DNA of 64,000 nucleotides, from assembly GCA_017654935.2 (NCBI GenBank), contig CM065695.1:32845600-32909599 (forward strand). Reading direction: 5' to 3'. Below are positions 45,846 through 59,951 of this stretch, one piece after another (the first letter of the stretch is position 1; every line of letters begins with the position of its first letter). The translations under genes and the position numbers were made by a program. This DNA comes from Phymorhynchus buccinoides. Its lineage: Eukaryota; Mollusca; Gastropoda; Neogastropoda; Raphitomidae. Below the pieces are notes generated by a model. It saw nothing but the letters and a program-made list of their open reading frames with translations. It searched no databases and was not told the origin of the DNA.

Positions 45846-46435
45846 TGGTGGTGTGAGGTCTTGTAGGGGAGGTTCCACTGTACTAAGAGATCTTTAGATG
45901 TATAGGCTAAATGAAAATGTGTTAAATGAACTGGAGGCAGGAGAGAGACAGAGAGAGTTTGTGTGTGTGTGGATGTGTGTGTGTGTGGCGTTTTTGTTTG
46001 TGTGTGAGAGATAGAGAGAATATGAATGAGTGTATCCGCTTCTATGTTTCCTGTTTGATGTATGCGTGTTTGCTTAAAAATGGAAAAAAACAACCTCTTG
46101 CTAATTATCATTTATATAACAGAAAATTTCCAAACCTTTCATTCAATGCTCAATATATCTTGTTAGTTCATTCATTCATCATGAAATGTACAGTCTGTAG
46201 CCATTCTGATTTTTCACTCTTTCAACTCAGAAAAACAAAAACACAAGGATGGTTTGTAATTTTCTTTTTTCTTTTTTTTTTCTGTCCGAATCTTGTAATG
46301 TATGCATGTATGTAAATATGTATTGAATATTGAAGCATGCATTGATGAATGAGTGTGAGTAAGAAAGAAGGAATTGTAGAGTGGAAGGATGAGAGAGGGA
46401 AAATGTTATAAACAATACTCCGTGACCCTCGACAG

Positions 46436-46565
46436 GGTTCAACACACAGAGCGGAGTGGTGGTGCTGGCAGCCACCAATCGTGTGGACATCCTAGACCCC
46501 GCCCTCCTTCGCCCCGGCCGCTTCGACCGACAGATCTTCGTCCCTCTGCCTGACATTAAGGGCAG
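46436..46565 (+). CDS. AFG3L2: AFG3L2 exon: second region of homology with arginine fingers
   Basis: Acceptor CCCTCGACAG at 46435, donor AG|GTAAGG at 46566; phase 1 in, 2 out. [20 protein letters not shown] and [19 protein letters not shown] contain the AAA second region of homology, with the two arginines of RPGRFDR that contact the neighbouring subunit's nucleotide. The in-frame FNTQ start corresponds to FNTT in vertebrates, which fixes the acceptor. Confidence 0.96.
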
Positions 46566-46641
46566 GTAAGGCAGCTGGCACTTCTTCTTTTTGTCATTTT
46601 GTTCCTCGTTATCTCCCTTTTGGGCTCACTCGTGTTAACGA

Positions 46642-46825
46642 ATCTGTGTGTGTTGTGTCCGTGGTCTAATCTCCAAACTTTAACGTTGGCATTTTCTCGG
46701 GAAATAGAAGGCATAGTCACAAAGTGAGTCTATAGTATGATTGTTGTTCGGTTGTGTGTGTTGTGTCCGTGGTCTAATGTCCAAACTTTAACGTTGTCAT
46801 TTTCTCTGGAACTAGAAGGCATACA
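46642..46825 (+). repeat. Intronic tandem duplication
   Basis: TGTGTGTGTTGTGTCCGTGGTC...CCAAACTTTAACGTTGGCATT at 46642-46715 recurs at 46753-46825, about 111 bp apart. No exon sequence in it. Confidence 0.8.
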
Positions 46826-47334
46826 TTGTTCAAACTTTGCACACATATAGATGTCTATGCAAGCTTTCAAACAATAATGATTTGAATAATTAAATACTTA
46901 AAACAACACTGTAAACAGATAACAAACAGATAACATTTTAGATTAGTGGGTTAGAGAGTATTCAGCAGGCAACATGAGTTAAGAAACTCCTCAACACTGA
47001 AAGCCTCGATGGCTTATTGGTCTGTCGTGCCAATGGTTCCGGGTCCCATTGGCACTTTTTTTTCTTTCTTCTTTTTAAAAATTTGTATCCATTAACGATA
47101 GTTTCATTTGTACTTTAAAATTTTATTGGCAATCTTGTACTTTAGACACCCCCCTCAATCTTTGTTGTTGTTGTCCCACATGTTCCTGTTCAAGTGAGCC
47201 TTGAAGGCTTTGCCCCTTGTTTTGTTCTGTTTTCTGCTTCTGACTTTGGCAGTTAGTTCTGTTAGATCTTTGTCCCTCTGCCTGATCTGTTTATTGCTTT
47301 TTTGTTTGGAGGAAGGAAAAGAATGATCTAAAAA

Positions 47335-47765
47335 AACAAGCGCGAAATCGATATAGTTTGTGGCACGCGGTCTATTTTTACCACTCCAATCATGAGTCAC
47401 CTCCCCTGGCTTTTCAATATTTTAATCTGTAAACCAGAATGTTATCTCTGCACCCTTTCGTAACTTTTTATATCTTTTGGAAAACATTTAAAACTATGTA
47501 TCCTACTTATACTCATCAAAAGAAGCACTGCATACTCGTCGTGTCTGTTGTAGTGTCTGTATTACGTATGTTTATTATTTTGTACGCTTTAAAAATACAT
47601 CATTTTAAAGTGCGGCCTCAATTTGAAGTGTAGCCTCGATTTGAAGTGCGACAATTTTGTCAAAATGTGCGACAATTTTGGACCGACCGACCGACAGACA
47701 GACAGACAGAAAGACCGACAGACAAAGTGAGTTATAGGTTTGTGGCTTGAACCACAAACAAAAAG
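47335..47765 (+). mobile_element. Dispersed element E, copy 3
   Basis: Starts ACAAGCGCGAAATCGATATAG and ends at the GTTTGTGGCTTGAACC palindrome. The 64-codon frame is open again at 47439-47633. Confidence 0.75.
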
Positions 47766-48297
47766 AGTTCTGAATCGGAAACAGCAAAGACAGGACAGGA
47801 GAAGGAGGGAGAGGGTGGGTTAGTACTTTTCAGGCTTTGTATCGCCAAAAGCAGCCTTTAATCTGATCGAATAAAATCAGATCTTTTGCCTTGTACCTTA
47901 AGCGCATTTGTTGCCCAAAACACCAATATTTAATCTTTTGTTTGTTTGTTTTGTTGGTGAATTGCATTTTTAAGAAAATTAGAGATGCATATGTATCTCC
48001 TTAATGAACAGAAAGTATGAGAGAGAGACTAAGGTGTGTATGTGTGTGTATGTGCAAGGGTGCAACCTTTCCTGGTATACAAGGATTTCCTGTTTTTGAA
48101 TTTTACCAGAAAAGGAAGTTCCTTTTTTTAAATTTGTCAAACAAGATCTTTGTGTGTCTACTGTATTTTTCAAACACTTTAAAATAAGCAGTTGTATAAA
48201 TTGTAAAAACAAGCAAACTAAATTGCCTTCATAGATCAATTTTTGCTTCAGCTGCAGGGGGATATTACCCCTGGATCCCGGCCTTGTAGTTGCACCC

Positions 48298-48385
48298 GTG
48301 TGTGTGTGTGTGTGTGTGCGTGTGCGTGTGCGTGCGTGTGCGTGCGTGTGCGTGCGTGCGTGCGTGCGTGCGTGTGCATACACAT
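48298..48385 (+). repeat. (TG)n/(TGCG)n microsatellite
   Basis: TGTG and TGCG blocks in an AFG3L2 intron, upstream of the exon at 48517. Confidence 0.88.
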
Positions 48386-48516
48386 GTACGTGTGAGGACA
48401 TTGTGCAACATGTGTATGTGGACAAATACTGCAACGTGTTTAAAGCACACACACACAAGTTCAATAAAATGAAACACATAAAGCGTGAAAGAGAAAATTT
48501 CGTGTTTATGTTTCAG

Positions 48517-48614
48517 AGCGTCCATATTCAAAGTTCACCTGAGTCCACTGAAGACAGAAGTGAACAAACTGGAGCTGGCCAGAAAGATGGCAGCACTCAC
48601 GCCAGGTTTCTCAG
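48517..48614 (+). CDS. AFG3L2: AFG3L2 exon: start of AAA lid domain
   Basis: Acceptor ATGTTTCAG at 48516, donor G|GTTAGT at 48615; phase 2 in, 1 out. It encodes [20 protein letters not shown] and [12 protein letters not shown], which matches the vertebrate segment [13 protein letters not shown]...LARKLASLTPGFSG. No edge repeats are seen at this exon. Confidence 0.95.
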
Positions 48615-48740
48615 GTTAGTCGGTGAGCATTTTGGCTGCTGACTATGTGCAGTCATTCCCAGGTATACCGGTTATTCCCTGGTATTCCAGTACTTCCAGG
48701 ATCGTCCAACTATCTTTATAATTTATTAATGTCCCATATG

Positions 48741-49420
48741 CAGACCTGCCAACCTTTCCGCTTTGAGCGGAATTTCTTCCGCTCAGACTACATTTCTTCC
48801 ACCCTTCCGCTCAAGTCCATAAAATTCTGCTTTCAAAACTTTATTTTTTGTTGTGTGTAACACACAAATTCATCGTCTTATATACAGAGCAGCACAGCTG
48901 CTGTGCGTATAACTGACTTTCCAGTTTCTGTTTGTGCACTTCCATCAAGATGGTGATGGACAAATCGATGTGTGTGAGACTGGGGAGAAAAGAAAGAGAA
49001 TAGATCAATATTTCTGCCAAGATATCTGTGCATTAAGAAATCAAGAAAGTATGCATCATGCTTGATGTATGATGTGCTCACTACACTAAAAGTCTCCTAT
49101 GGAGGGTGTCAAGATATCAAATGCCACATTATTTCTCAATGTCTTATCGAAACTGCAAACTCCCAGACATCTTGGTCTGCTCTAAAAAGAAGGGCAGAGG
49201 AACAAACCAAAAGCTTCTATTGTGTTAGGAATAGTTGTGACACTTCCAGACAAGACTTGTTTTAAACAAGACAAGTTCACAAGGATGAAAATTGCTTCCT
49301 TCAAATTATGTTTACATGCAAAAGGTAAGATGCTGCATCAAAATTCTTCTCAGCTCCCCAAAATTCCTCTTTCCTGCTACAAATATTCCTCTTTGGTCTG
49401 TTAGGGGGTTGGCATGTCTG
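48741..49420. mobile_element. CAGACCTG-family element with 6-bp duplication (680 bp)
   Basis: Ends CAGACCTGCCAACC and GGTTGGCATGTCTG, flanked by CATATG at 48735-48740 and 49421-49426. The interior differs from the 795- and 836-bp members. It includes TTCCGCTTTGAGCGGAATTT-type subterminal inverted sequence. Short frames such as TGEKRKRIDQYF are too weak to call. Confidence 0.85.
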
Positions 49421-49878
49421 CATATGTGCCTGTTCCAGGCCGGAGGACATTAAACAGACTTTTCATCATCATGTATCTGCAGTGTCTGTTGCGTGTTGAG
49501 TTTATTCCCTAACACTATTGTGACAGATTGTGTGACTATTGTGTTGGTTAGGTGTGTGGCTAATGAATTCATTCTCTATTTCTGTGCATTTTTTCAATCA
49601 GAATATGCACACCAAAAAAAACAAGGTAGGTAGATTCAATAAGACAGGTTGGAAATATTTACTCAGCAAAATGATGAATTTTGGTGTTTTACGTCCTCTC
49701 GACCCGGGTAGGCACATATGGGACATTTACTCAGCAAAATAAAAAATAAATCTAATTTCTCCAATGGTCTGAGAATTAAAAGCAAACACAGGTTTTGTAC
49801 CATTTTATGCCATCAAAACAACATCATGCAACCCAGCGAGGATGGAGGTGGCATTCACGATTACAATCATGGCCCGTT

Positions 49879-50260
49879 AGGGGTGTGTTAATAGAAACTG
49901 TTCGGAAATAATTAAGGGGAGTAATTTCATGGTGTGGGAGTGATCTTGCCTAATTCAATCAGTCAAACAGGGGAAGTTACTCTACCATCAGGTAGATCCC
50001 CAGATCTCGCCTCGCGCGTTTGAGTAGACATATAGCACTTAGAACACTGTGCGTCATTCTAAAATTGATGTCATTTATATTTTTACGTCACATTTTGCAA
50101 GTTCTATCATTTTTCTAAGCAAATGTTTGCAAGTTCGACTTGCATCCTGCGGTTTCAAGCTTCAACGCCATGCCGCAATGGTTGCTATGGTTTTGACCGA
50201 GTAAGTCGAGGTAATCAACTCTAATTTTTACGAAGTGCTCTCCCCTAGCTTTTTCCGAAA
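49879..50260 (+). repeat. Dispersed repeat shared with 54.8 kb
   Basis: GGAAATAATTAAGGGGAGTAATTTCATGGTG and later TTTTACGTCACATTTTGCAA and CATCCTGCGGTTTCAAGCTTC match 54838-55215. About 380 bp; class unknown. Confidence 0.75.
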
Positions 50261-51025
50261 ATCGTCTATTTGTATAAAATGTCGGTTATAAAGGGCACTG
50301 GAATTGCCACTATATGGGGTGAAGCTGCTTTGGTTGCATCTATGACAAACTTTGATTCTGGTGGTGCGATATTAGGTATTATGTACTTTATAGTCACAGT
50401 CTTTATACTCATATGACGTAAATTTTATGTTTTGTTATGTAAGGCCCCCCCCCCAAAAAAAAAGTTGGTTTCCTGTTTCCCGACCGACCCTAGTTTTTGG
50501 CCGCCGACCCTAAACTTTTTTTGGACGATTGGGAAAAAAACTAAAAAACAAACCAAAAAAAAATAAGCAAGCAAACAGAAGCATAAAACACAGCATGCTT
50601 TTCTGCCCCATTCTGGCTTCATAAAGTTTGGCCCACTGTAGCGACCTACCCTTCCTTTTTCCAGCAAAGTTCTCATCTCAGCCAGCACCGCTGCTGTTCT
50701 AATTTTAAACTCGCCACTGCCTCTGCCACCAGAGAGAGAGAGAGAGACTGTTATCTCTATTCAGCCAATAGGGGAGAGGTAACTGAAAGGTCAGAAAGGC
50801 CTTGAAGGCAGCAGGAGAGAAAAAAAAGAGAGGTCTATTTTTAGCGGTCTGACTGCTGCTGGAAAATGGGAAGGCTTAGGGCCTAGGCAGTGAAATCTGG
50901 GTCTAACTTTCTGATGCTGAGAATGTGAGCTGTGAAAACATCATAAATGCAAAAGTGTATACACTTGTTTTGTTTTATTAAAATATATAAATATATTCAC
51001 ACACATGGACCGAACACAAATTTAA

Positions 51026-51264
51026 CCCTTTCACCGCCAGCCATATTTCAGCCAAACTTTTCCAATAAATTTACCTGGGTAGAGAACAAAATCCGTCTGC
51101 AGTATTGGGGATTCTTCTGTGAAATATATAAAATAAGGTCTACCCTTATTTCCCCAAACTAAAACAATAGGGTCTTTGGATAATAGACCCCAATTGGATG
51201 CCTTTTAGTGACATAGGTATTATAATCACTTTGGTGCTAAAATGCGACTTTGATGGTGAAAGGG
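51026..51264 (+). mobile_element. TTAA-flanked MITE (piggyBac-type), copy 4
   Basis: CCCTTTCACCGCCA ... GATGGTGAAAGGG between TTAA at 51022-51025 and 51265-51268, 239 bp. Confidence 0.92.
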
Positions 51265-51281
51265 TTAAAAAACAACCCTAG

Positions 51282-51512
<231 letters not shown>

Positions 51513-51539
51513 TAGCCAACAGTTATTATTAGGTACTTT

Positions 51540-51743
51540 ATGGTCTCTGTGAAATTCGGGTTGCTCCCATGTGAAGAGTGCGTCGCAGCCAGAGGCGCAC
51601 CACCCAATTTTTTTAAACAATTTTCGCACTCGATTTTTGTGTGACTGATGAGGGGGTGGGAGGGTGGTGGTGGTAGATTTTGACCAAATGACAACTTTTT
51701 CGTTGCCACTGGGTTTAGCGTATGCTAAGTGCATGGGCACACG

Positions 51744-51774
<31 letters not shown>

Positions 51775-51898
51775 TCCACGTTCAGACCGTAAGGCCTAGT
51801 GCAAAGTGAGAGGAAAAATCCCCTGTACACAGGTTCGAACTTGGGTTTACTTGACACGAGGCGAACGCGCTACCACTGTGCCACTCTACACCGTGCTT
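51540..51898 (-). mobile_element. tRNA-headed SINE, copy B
   Basis: The minus-strand head resembles a tRNA: TGGCACAGTGGTAGCGCG (A box) and GGTTCGAACCTGTG (B box). The body contains CGTCTCATCCGAAAGACTCC and TGACCAAATGACAACTTTTT, and the far end GGTCTCTGTGAAATTCGGG is shared with 58420-58850. Confidence 0.8.
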
Positions 51899-52670
51899 TA
51901 GTTTGCAAAGCCGCCAATTTTCTGATTTTCCTCTTGAGTTGTTGGTCATTTTTTAAATCCATATTAATTTTGGTGCACACAGATGTGCATCCCTGACATT
52001 CAAAGCTCCCATCTGACATGCTACATTTACGATGAGTGCGTCACTGAAACATATTTCCCCTCATTGTTAGTTTTAAGATAGACCGCTTATGCTGGGAACC
52101 ATTGTTAAAGAAACCATCGCGTATACACGGGTGCAAGGATTTCCTGTTTTTGAATTTTTACCAGAAAAGGAATTTCCCATCTGTGAAAATCTAGCAATTT
52201 GAACTGATTAAAACTAATTTGCCCACAAACCACAATATATTCTTGACTGTTATTTGTGAAAAGTTATTTATGGTGAACTGAATTTAGCTTGAAAAAACTT
52301 CTGAAAATATAGATGAACTAAATGTTCCTCTCGAAACAGCTGTGAGACCGCGGCCTTTCATGGTTTTTTCATTTTGTGTAGTTACATGTAGTGTAGCAGG
52401 CTCTTAAGGTGGCACACTACAAAATCGTAGGGCATTTTTTGTTATTTTTGTTTCTCAGGAACTAATTAAGATATCTACTTGAAATTTTGCTCACTGATAC
52501 AGAACATTACCCTGACCATACATGCCAAATTTGAAGACTCTGTGTGAAGGCACTATGAAAGTATGGAGTCCACCCAAAAACAATTCACACGAAAAAGTGC
52601 TCCCTCACCTGCTCTCAATTCAAGTACTGCATGTTGATGCTGATCATTTGTCCACTTTCCTAAGACATTG

Positions 52671-52840
52671 ATGAGTGCAACGGTGCTAAAATTAACATGA
52701 CTGAGCTGTTAACTTGAGTTCTTTGTTTAAAGCGAGATCCTATGAATTTGTTTACTATTGTTTGACAAGAGTTTTACAAGACAAAGAACACAAGTTAACA
52801 GCTCAGTCATGTTAATTTTAGCACCATTGCACTCATGCCA
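52671..52840. repeat. 54-bp inverted repeat with 57-bp spacer
   Basis: GAGTGCAACGGTGCTAAAAT...TTAACTTGAGTTCTTTGT is followed at about 52785-52838 by its near-exact complement. Could form a strong stem-loop. Lies in an AFG3L2 intron. Confidence 0.88.
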
Positions 52841-53019
52841 TAACCCTTCATTGGATGAAAAAAGCATTGTTGTAGAGCTTAAAATGCCATAATTCTACCA
52901 GCTTTCGCAAAGAAAAGTCCAAACACAACAACCGGAAGTCACAAAAACGGAAGTTCGATTATTTGAAAGGGGAGCCAACTTTTGTTTATGACAGCAGTAA
53001 TGGCGGTCGGTAAGCGTTT

Positions 53020-53176
53020 ACAGGACGTGTACGGGATTCAAACTTCGACTTTCTTTTGCGAGGTGTGTATCACCTTATAAACGAGGGCACCTTTTACTTT
53101 AATTTTTTTCAGATTTTTCTTGAAAATTGCCCTATTCGCCTTGTAGTTGTACACAGCAGCGCCTAATGATCCGAAA
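53020..53176 (-). repeat. Dispersed repeat, inverted relative to 60.0 kb
   Basis: TCTTTTGCGAGGTGTGTATCACCTTATAAACG and GCGCCTAATGATCCGAAAAATAC are the reverse complement of 59996-60130 (TATTTTTCGGATCATTAGGCGC). It ends about 40 bp before the AFG3L2 exon at 53221. Possibly pogo/Tigger-like; not resolved. Confidence 0.7.
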
Positions 53177-53219
53177 AATACTGTCGTCTTTTTGATTATT
53201 GTGATGCTTTCCCCCTTAA

Positions 53220-53495
<276 letters not shown>

Positions 53496-53514
53496 TGATG
53501 GTTTTTGGATGATG

Positions 53515-53600
53515 GATGATGGTTTTTGGAACACGCCGACCCCCTCCGACCCCCTCCTCACCTGTGGTGTTTGTAGCTCCCGATGTGTGTGTGTGTGTGC
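53515..53600 (+). repeat. Copy of the HEAGH exon donor edge
   Basis: GGTTTTTGGAACACGCCGACCCCCTC repeats the last 26 bases of the exon 180 bp downstream, with CCGACCCCCTC itself doubled. The intron phrase ACCTGTGGTGTTTGTAGCTCCCGATGTG then follows. In the copy AAGGTAAAA is deleted, so the donor is lost. Confidence 0.9.
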
Positions 53601-54329
53601 AAATATGTGTATGTTAACCCCTTCCCTACCTTGCTAGGAGATAGCAGGCATCACAATTGTCAGAGGATTAAGAATTTCTGACAGGATTGGCTTCTCTTGT
53701 CAGAGGTTTTGCCTGTTATTCAGTGTTATTCTTTGTGTTAAATAGCATTTTAAAGTGATTTATCACCATGTTAATCCTTTTTGATGATGTTGGGAACTCA
53801 TTTCAGTGTTGCCCCTCTTCAGGCTAGGGCCTCGATGGCCCTTCTACCGCAGTTTTCAGAGGATTGGACTTCAGACTATTCTGATGCCTGGATAGTCTAT
53901 GTCATTGATGATGTCATAACTTATGATGTCATAAGCCTGGGATGATGGTTTTTGGCTTAGATAAGCCAGAAAAGATATATCTCTAGACCATTTTCTCAGA
54001 TTGAGTCTAACAGATTTGTTTTAAGCTTTATAATACAAAAATTCAATAATTTCTATGGCAGTGAAGGGGTTAACTCATTTGCATCGCAGGTCAGTAGTAA
54101 TACGTTGGTGGCAGTCAAGGGGTTAAGGGCCAGTGTACGATACGATTCGATCACGTGATCTCGAAGCGCAAATCACATTTTGTTCTTGGAGACCACGTGG
54201 TCAAATCGTATCGCACAGTCGCACGATTTTAGCCGACGTGTGGCTGGCCCTTAACTATCTGTCAAGTACAGCACGTGGCCTAGTGATTTTGAAAGCATTA
54301 CTTGAATTCTTTCAGCTGGTATGTTTTAA

Positions 54330-54576
54330 CCCTTTCACCGCCAGCCATTTTTCAGCCAAAAATTGCCATCAACTTTACCTGGTTAGACTTAGAGAACAAA
54401 ATCCATCTGCAGTATTGGGGATTGTTCTGTGACATACATATAAAATAAGGTCTATCCTTACTTCCCCAAACTAAGACCATAATAGTCTTTGGATAATAGA
54501 CCCCAATTTGATGCCTTTTAGTGACATAGGTGTTAAATCACTGTGGTGCTAAAATGCGACTTTGGCAGTGAAAGGG
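54330..54576 (+). mobile_element. TTAA-flanked MITE (piggyBac-type), copy 5
   Basis: CCCTTTCACCGCCA ... GGCAGTGAAAGGG between TTAA at 54326-54329 and 54577-54580, 247 bp. Confidence 0.92.
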
Positions 54577-54837
54577 TTAATAGTGTAGACAGCAGTATTG
54601 TGTAAGCGGACGTGGTATTTATGTTTCTTAACCCCTTGACTGCCATAAGCGTATCCCGTACTGACTTGATGACATCACTGATGATGACGTCAGATGAAGA
54701 GGAATAGCTCTGGTATTGTGTTTTTTGCTTTTGCACAGTCAATAGAATTTATTATATCCCCAGACCATTTTGCCAGATTGGCTCTATCAGTTGTCTTTTT
54801 CATGTTATGATTTTGTACAATGATTTTTTCTTTAATA

Positions 54838-56740
<1,903 letters not shown>

Positions 56741-56930
56741 TTTTACGCCCTCTTCGGCCTTTCGGCCATGTGAGGCATTTGTAAATACAAAGATGGTGGG
56801 AACAATACTGGAGGCAATGCCCGGAGGCAGTGCTAAACCAGTAAAGTCCCGATTTTTTAATGATACAGATATGTGTAGCAGTAACCACGCCTCGGTTAAA
56901 CCTCATTGGCTATGGTACCGCCACAAGATT
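56741..56930 (+). mobile_element. Dispersed repeat G, full-length copy
   Basis: TTTTACGCCCTCTTCGGCC ... CTCATTGGCTATGGTACCGCC; the longest copy of this repeat here, and the reference for 9103-9240 and 25456-25652. Confidence 0.7.
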
Positions 56931-57056
56931 GTAATAATATAATGTATATGTATAACTATCTGTATGAAAGTAGGTCTTATTTGGGAGGGAGTCTTATTTA
57001 TAATGGGAGTTCTCTTATATGGGAGGGAGTCTTATTTATAATGGGAGTTCTTATAA

Positions 57057-58014
57057 CAGGGTTCGTGGGGTCCTTTCAGGTGCTTTAAAGTGCTGTGAAA
57101 TTGATCGGTCTTCAAAAGGCCTGTTAAGTCCTTTATATCAGCAAGGAGGTCCTTTCAAGTCAGTCAAAGGTCCTTTTAAAATTGGTGCGGTCAGTTTAAA
57201 TCCTTTATTTGGGCAAAAAAACAAAACTAAGTACCATAAGAAATGAACTCCAAAAAAATATATTAAATGAAATAAAATTTGCCAAAAATCGATCGCCTTC
57301 GTATCTTTCGTGCAGACGATCTAATTTTAATAGTCACTGTAAATCCGGTCACATGCGCGAGATTCGGCGAGATATCTTATGCGCCATGTTGAAATTCTTC
57401 GCACATGCGGCTGCTTCAGTGCTTGTTTTCAAGTAAAAAGTGTAAAAATGCCTGGAAAGTTTCTTTTTCAGGATTGTTGGCTGAGAGAAGACATTTATAA
57501 GGACTGGGTCCGAAAAGTGATGGACAACAAACATGCAGTTCGTTGTGCATATTGTGAAAAAACCATCAACATTTTGTCAATGGGAGAGTCAGTGCTGAAA
57601 CAACACGCAAAGACTGAAAATCACAAGAAAGCTGAAAGAAGGCACAAGGCGGAATCGAGGTGCAATGTGACCGACTTTTTTTGCAAGCAGCAGAAGTACT
57701 ACTGCAACAAATGAATCTGCTCAGCAAAAAAAAAGGAATCTGCTCAGCCACAATCGTCGGCGTCTGGCTCTGCTCCCACCACGTCTGCAAGTACAACTAC
57801 AAACAAGGTTTAAATAGGTCCTTTAAAAAATGTTGCTGGTCCTTTTAAAGACCCCCCACGTCACGTGTCACATTCCCTCTTATGCTTGGAAGGTTTCTTA
57901 AGATTTCTTACCAACTATAAGAGGGAAAACAAGTGAAAACCATGATTTTGACACGTGACGTGGTGGGTCTTTGAGGTCCTTTTTTGGCACTCTTCCAAGT
58001 CCCCACGAACCATG
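57057..58014 (+). mobile_element. hAT-like element carrying a zinc-finger fragment
   Basis: Ends CAGGGTTCGTGGGG and CCCCACGAACCATG, a CAGGG-type hAT terminal repeat. I cannot see a clear 8-bp target duplication. A smaller foldback with AAAGACCC...GACGTG ends is nested near 57845-57980. It sits about 45 bp upstream of an AFG3L2 exon. Confidence 0.75.
57448..57714 (+). pseudogene. Transposase N-terminal fragment with BED-like zinc finger
   Basis: 88 residues from MPGKFLFQDCWLREDIYKDW. The CAYC pair and HAKTENH histidines form a C2-H2 BED-type finger common at the N-terminus of hAT transposases. The frame stops at 57714, so dimerisation and catalytic domains are missing. Confidence 0.7.
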
Positions 58015-58060
58015 CAAGGGAGGTTGTTTCACTGTCCTTTTTTTCTCTTTTCTTTGATAG

Positions 58061-58201
<141 letters not shown>

Positions 58202-58419
58202 TAATTTTCTTTGTTGTCCTTTGTTAGCCCGCTGCCACTCTTGGGAAGAAGGGGTATGATCGTTCATGATGGTTCCATTCGCCCCTTGTTTATCTCTTCG
58301 TATAATATCCATCAGGCGAAAGTTAAGTAGTTCAGGAGTGTGCTCCTGAAATCAAGATCGGAGGAGCTGATAGAAAGAATCTTCAGGAGTGGCCATCTTG
58401 GTGTTTGGTATATTCTAGT

Positions 58420-58855
58420 CACAGAGACTTATCTCTGTGAAATTCGGGCTGCTCTCCCCTGGAGAGCGCGTCGCTGCAAGTGCAGCGCCTACCCAATTTT
58501 ATAATTTTTAAAAATTGGGGGGGGGGGGGCATAGGGTGGGGAGGGCATAGGGTGAGGGGGGGGGGGGGGGGGGTACACTTGGAAAACCTAGCTATCAATT
58601 TGGCCATACCAGGCAGCGGGATTTCTCCCTGCTCTTACCGACTTTCAACTGCCGTGGGAATTTTACGTGCGTAAAGCGCACAGGTCAGACTGGCTTTAAG
58701 TCCCCATCCGAAGGACTCAACGTTCAGTTCGATTTTCCTGTCAAACTAGAAAGAAAGGGCGAGGCCGGGATTTGAACCCGGGTCACTCAACGCTGCAGTC
58801 ACGCATTACATTTGGCAGGCGAACGTCTTAACCACTCTGCCACCTTTCTCCCTTG
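58420..58855 (-). mobile_element. tRNA-headed SINE, copy C
   Basis: The minus-strand head at 58846-58752 reads GGTGGCAGAGTGGTTAAGAC (A box) and GGGTTCAAATCCCGGCCTC (B box), like a serine/leucine-type tRNA. The body includes CCCCATCCGAAGGACTCAAC, the tail end CTCTGTGAAATTCGGGCTG, and a long G homopolymer (58516-58575). Too diverged from a cloverleaf with a body attached to be a tRNA gene. Confidence 0.82.
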
Positions 58856-59241
58856 TCATCCAGAATTACGATCTTATAAAATCAAACATAAGAATTAATG
58901 AAAAAAATCACAAATCACTCCAGCCATACACACAAACAAAACAGACATAAACAAAAGGAGAAATGAAAGAAGATTACAGGTTTTTACTTCAGGTTTAGAC
59001 ATAGGGAAGTGGTAGATCAAACTTTTTTTAAATTATATATAGACTTCAGGGATGTGGGAGACTATATAGAAACAATCTCTACAGCAATTAGTACCCCAAC
59101 TTCAAACCACTACAAACGCATAGTAAGAGGCAAAAGTGTGGTCTAAGGGAGCGAAGCGAGTTTAGAAGCGACCAAAGTGTGGTGTGCGCACAGATTTACT
59201 TCCCTTGAAACAAATTCATCAAATTGACAGCTTTATATTAA

Positions 59242-59484
59242 CCCTTTCGCCGCCAGACATTTTTCATCCAAAAACTACTATTAAACTTACCTGGATAGAG
59301 AGAAAAAAAATGATCTGCAATATTGCACATTTCTCTGTAACATGTATATCATTCGGCCTATCCTTACCTCTCAAAATTACGAAAATAGGGTCTTCAGATA
59401 ACAGGCCCTGGTTTGAAGCTTTTTAGTGACATGGGTGTAGTTAAACCATTGTGGTGCAAAAATGCGACATTGGTGGTGAAAGGG
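59242..59484 (+). mobile_element. TTAA-flanked MITE (piggyBac-type), copy 6
   Basis: CCCTTTCGCCGCCA ... TTGGTGGTGAAAGGG between TTAA at 59238-59241 and 59485-59488, 243 bp. Confidence 0.92.
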
Positions 59485-59528
59485 TTAATTCCGGCCATAA
59501 TATGGGTGGAACGACTTGAATGAGTTAA

Positions 59529-59691
59529 CCCTTTCATCGCCTCTGCTGCCTCGTGGCACCACAGTAATTTAACACCCATGTCACTAAAGGCATCAAATGA
59601 GGGTCTGGTATCCAGTGACCGTATGTTCTTAATTTTGGGAGGCAAGGATAGGCCCTATTTCATGCATGTCACAGATGAATCCCCAATATGA
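59529..59691 (-). mobile_element. TTAA-flanked MITE (piggyBac-type), copy 7, truncated
   Basis: Starts after TTAA (59525-59528) as CCCTTTCATCGCC in reverse orientation. It stops in the ATGAATCCCCAATAT segment, so about 90 bp including the far terminus are lost. The break lies 75 bp before the AFG3L2 exon whose acceptor is missing. Confidence 0.88.
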
Positions 59692-59765
59692 GAGACTTAG
59701 TGCGATTTTTTCTCACACCAGAGGGCATGACGCTCGTGTGGGGCTAATCCTCTCTATATTATTAC

Positions 59766-59951
59766 TTTGGCATGAACGAAAAAGTGGGCCAGCTGTCCTT
59801 CGAGATGCCCCAGCCGGGGGAGTTGGTGTTCGACAAGCCCTACAGCGAGGAGACGGCTCAGCTGATCGACTCCGAGGTGCGCAACATCGTGAAGGAGGCC
59901 TACGACAGGACCCTGGCTCTCCTCACCAAGCACAAGGATGACGTGGAGAAG
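59766..59951 (+). CDS. AFG3L2: AFG3L2 exon: C-terminal peptidase part, acceptor missing, GC donor
   Basis: 62 residues, [20 protein letters not shown] through [13 protein letters not shown]. The family has YAQ-IVQ-FGMNEK at this junction. The previous exon ends YAQ, but here TTTGGC follows TATTATTAC without AG, IVQ is absent, and in-frame TAA stops 20 bp upstream (59745). The 3' end AAG|GCGAGT is a GC donor in phase 0, consistent with the next exon. The coding sequence itself looks intact and constrained. Confidence 0.9.

Noticed and set aside
45940..46315. 129-codon frame upstream of the 46.4-kb AFG3L2 exon
   Set aside because: GT-rich start, no conserved sequence, entirely inside an intron.
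58752..58846. tRNA gene on the minus strand
   Set aside because: A and B boxes are good, but the fragment continues into a SINE body shared with 51.6 and 32.8 kb, and the anticodon arm region does not form a clean cloverleaf by eye.
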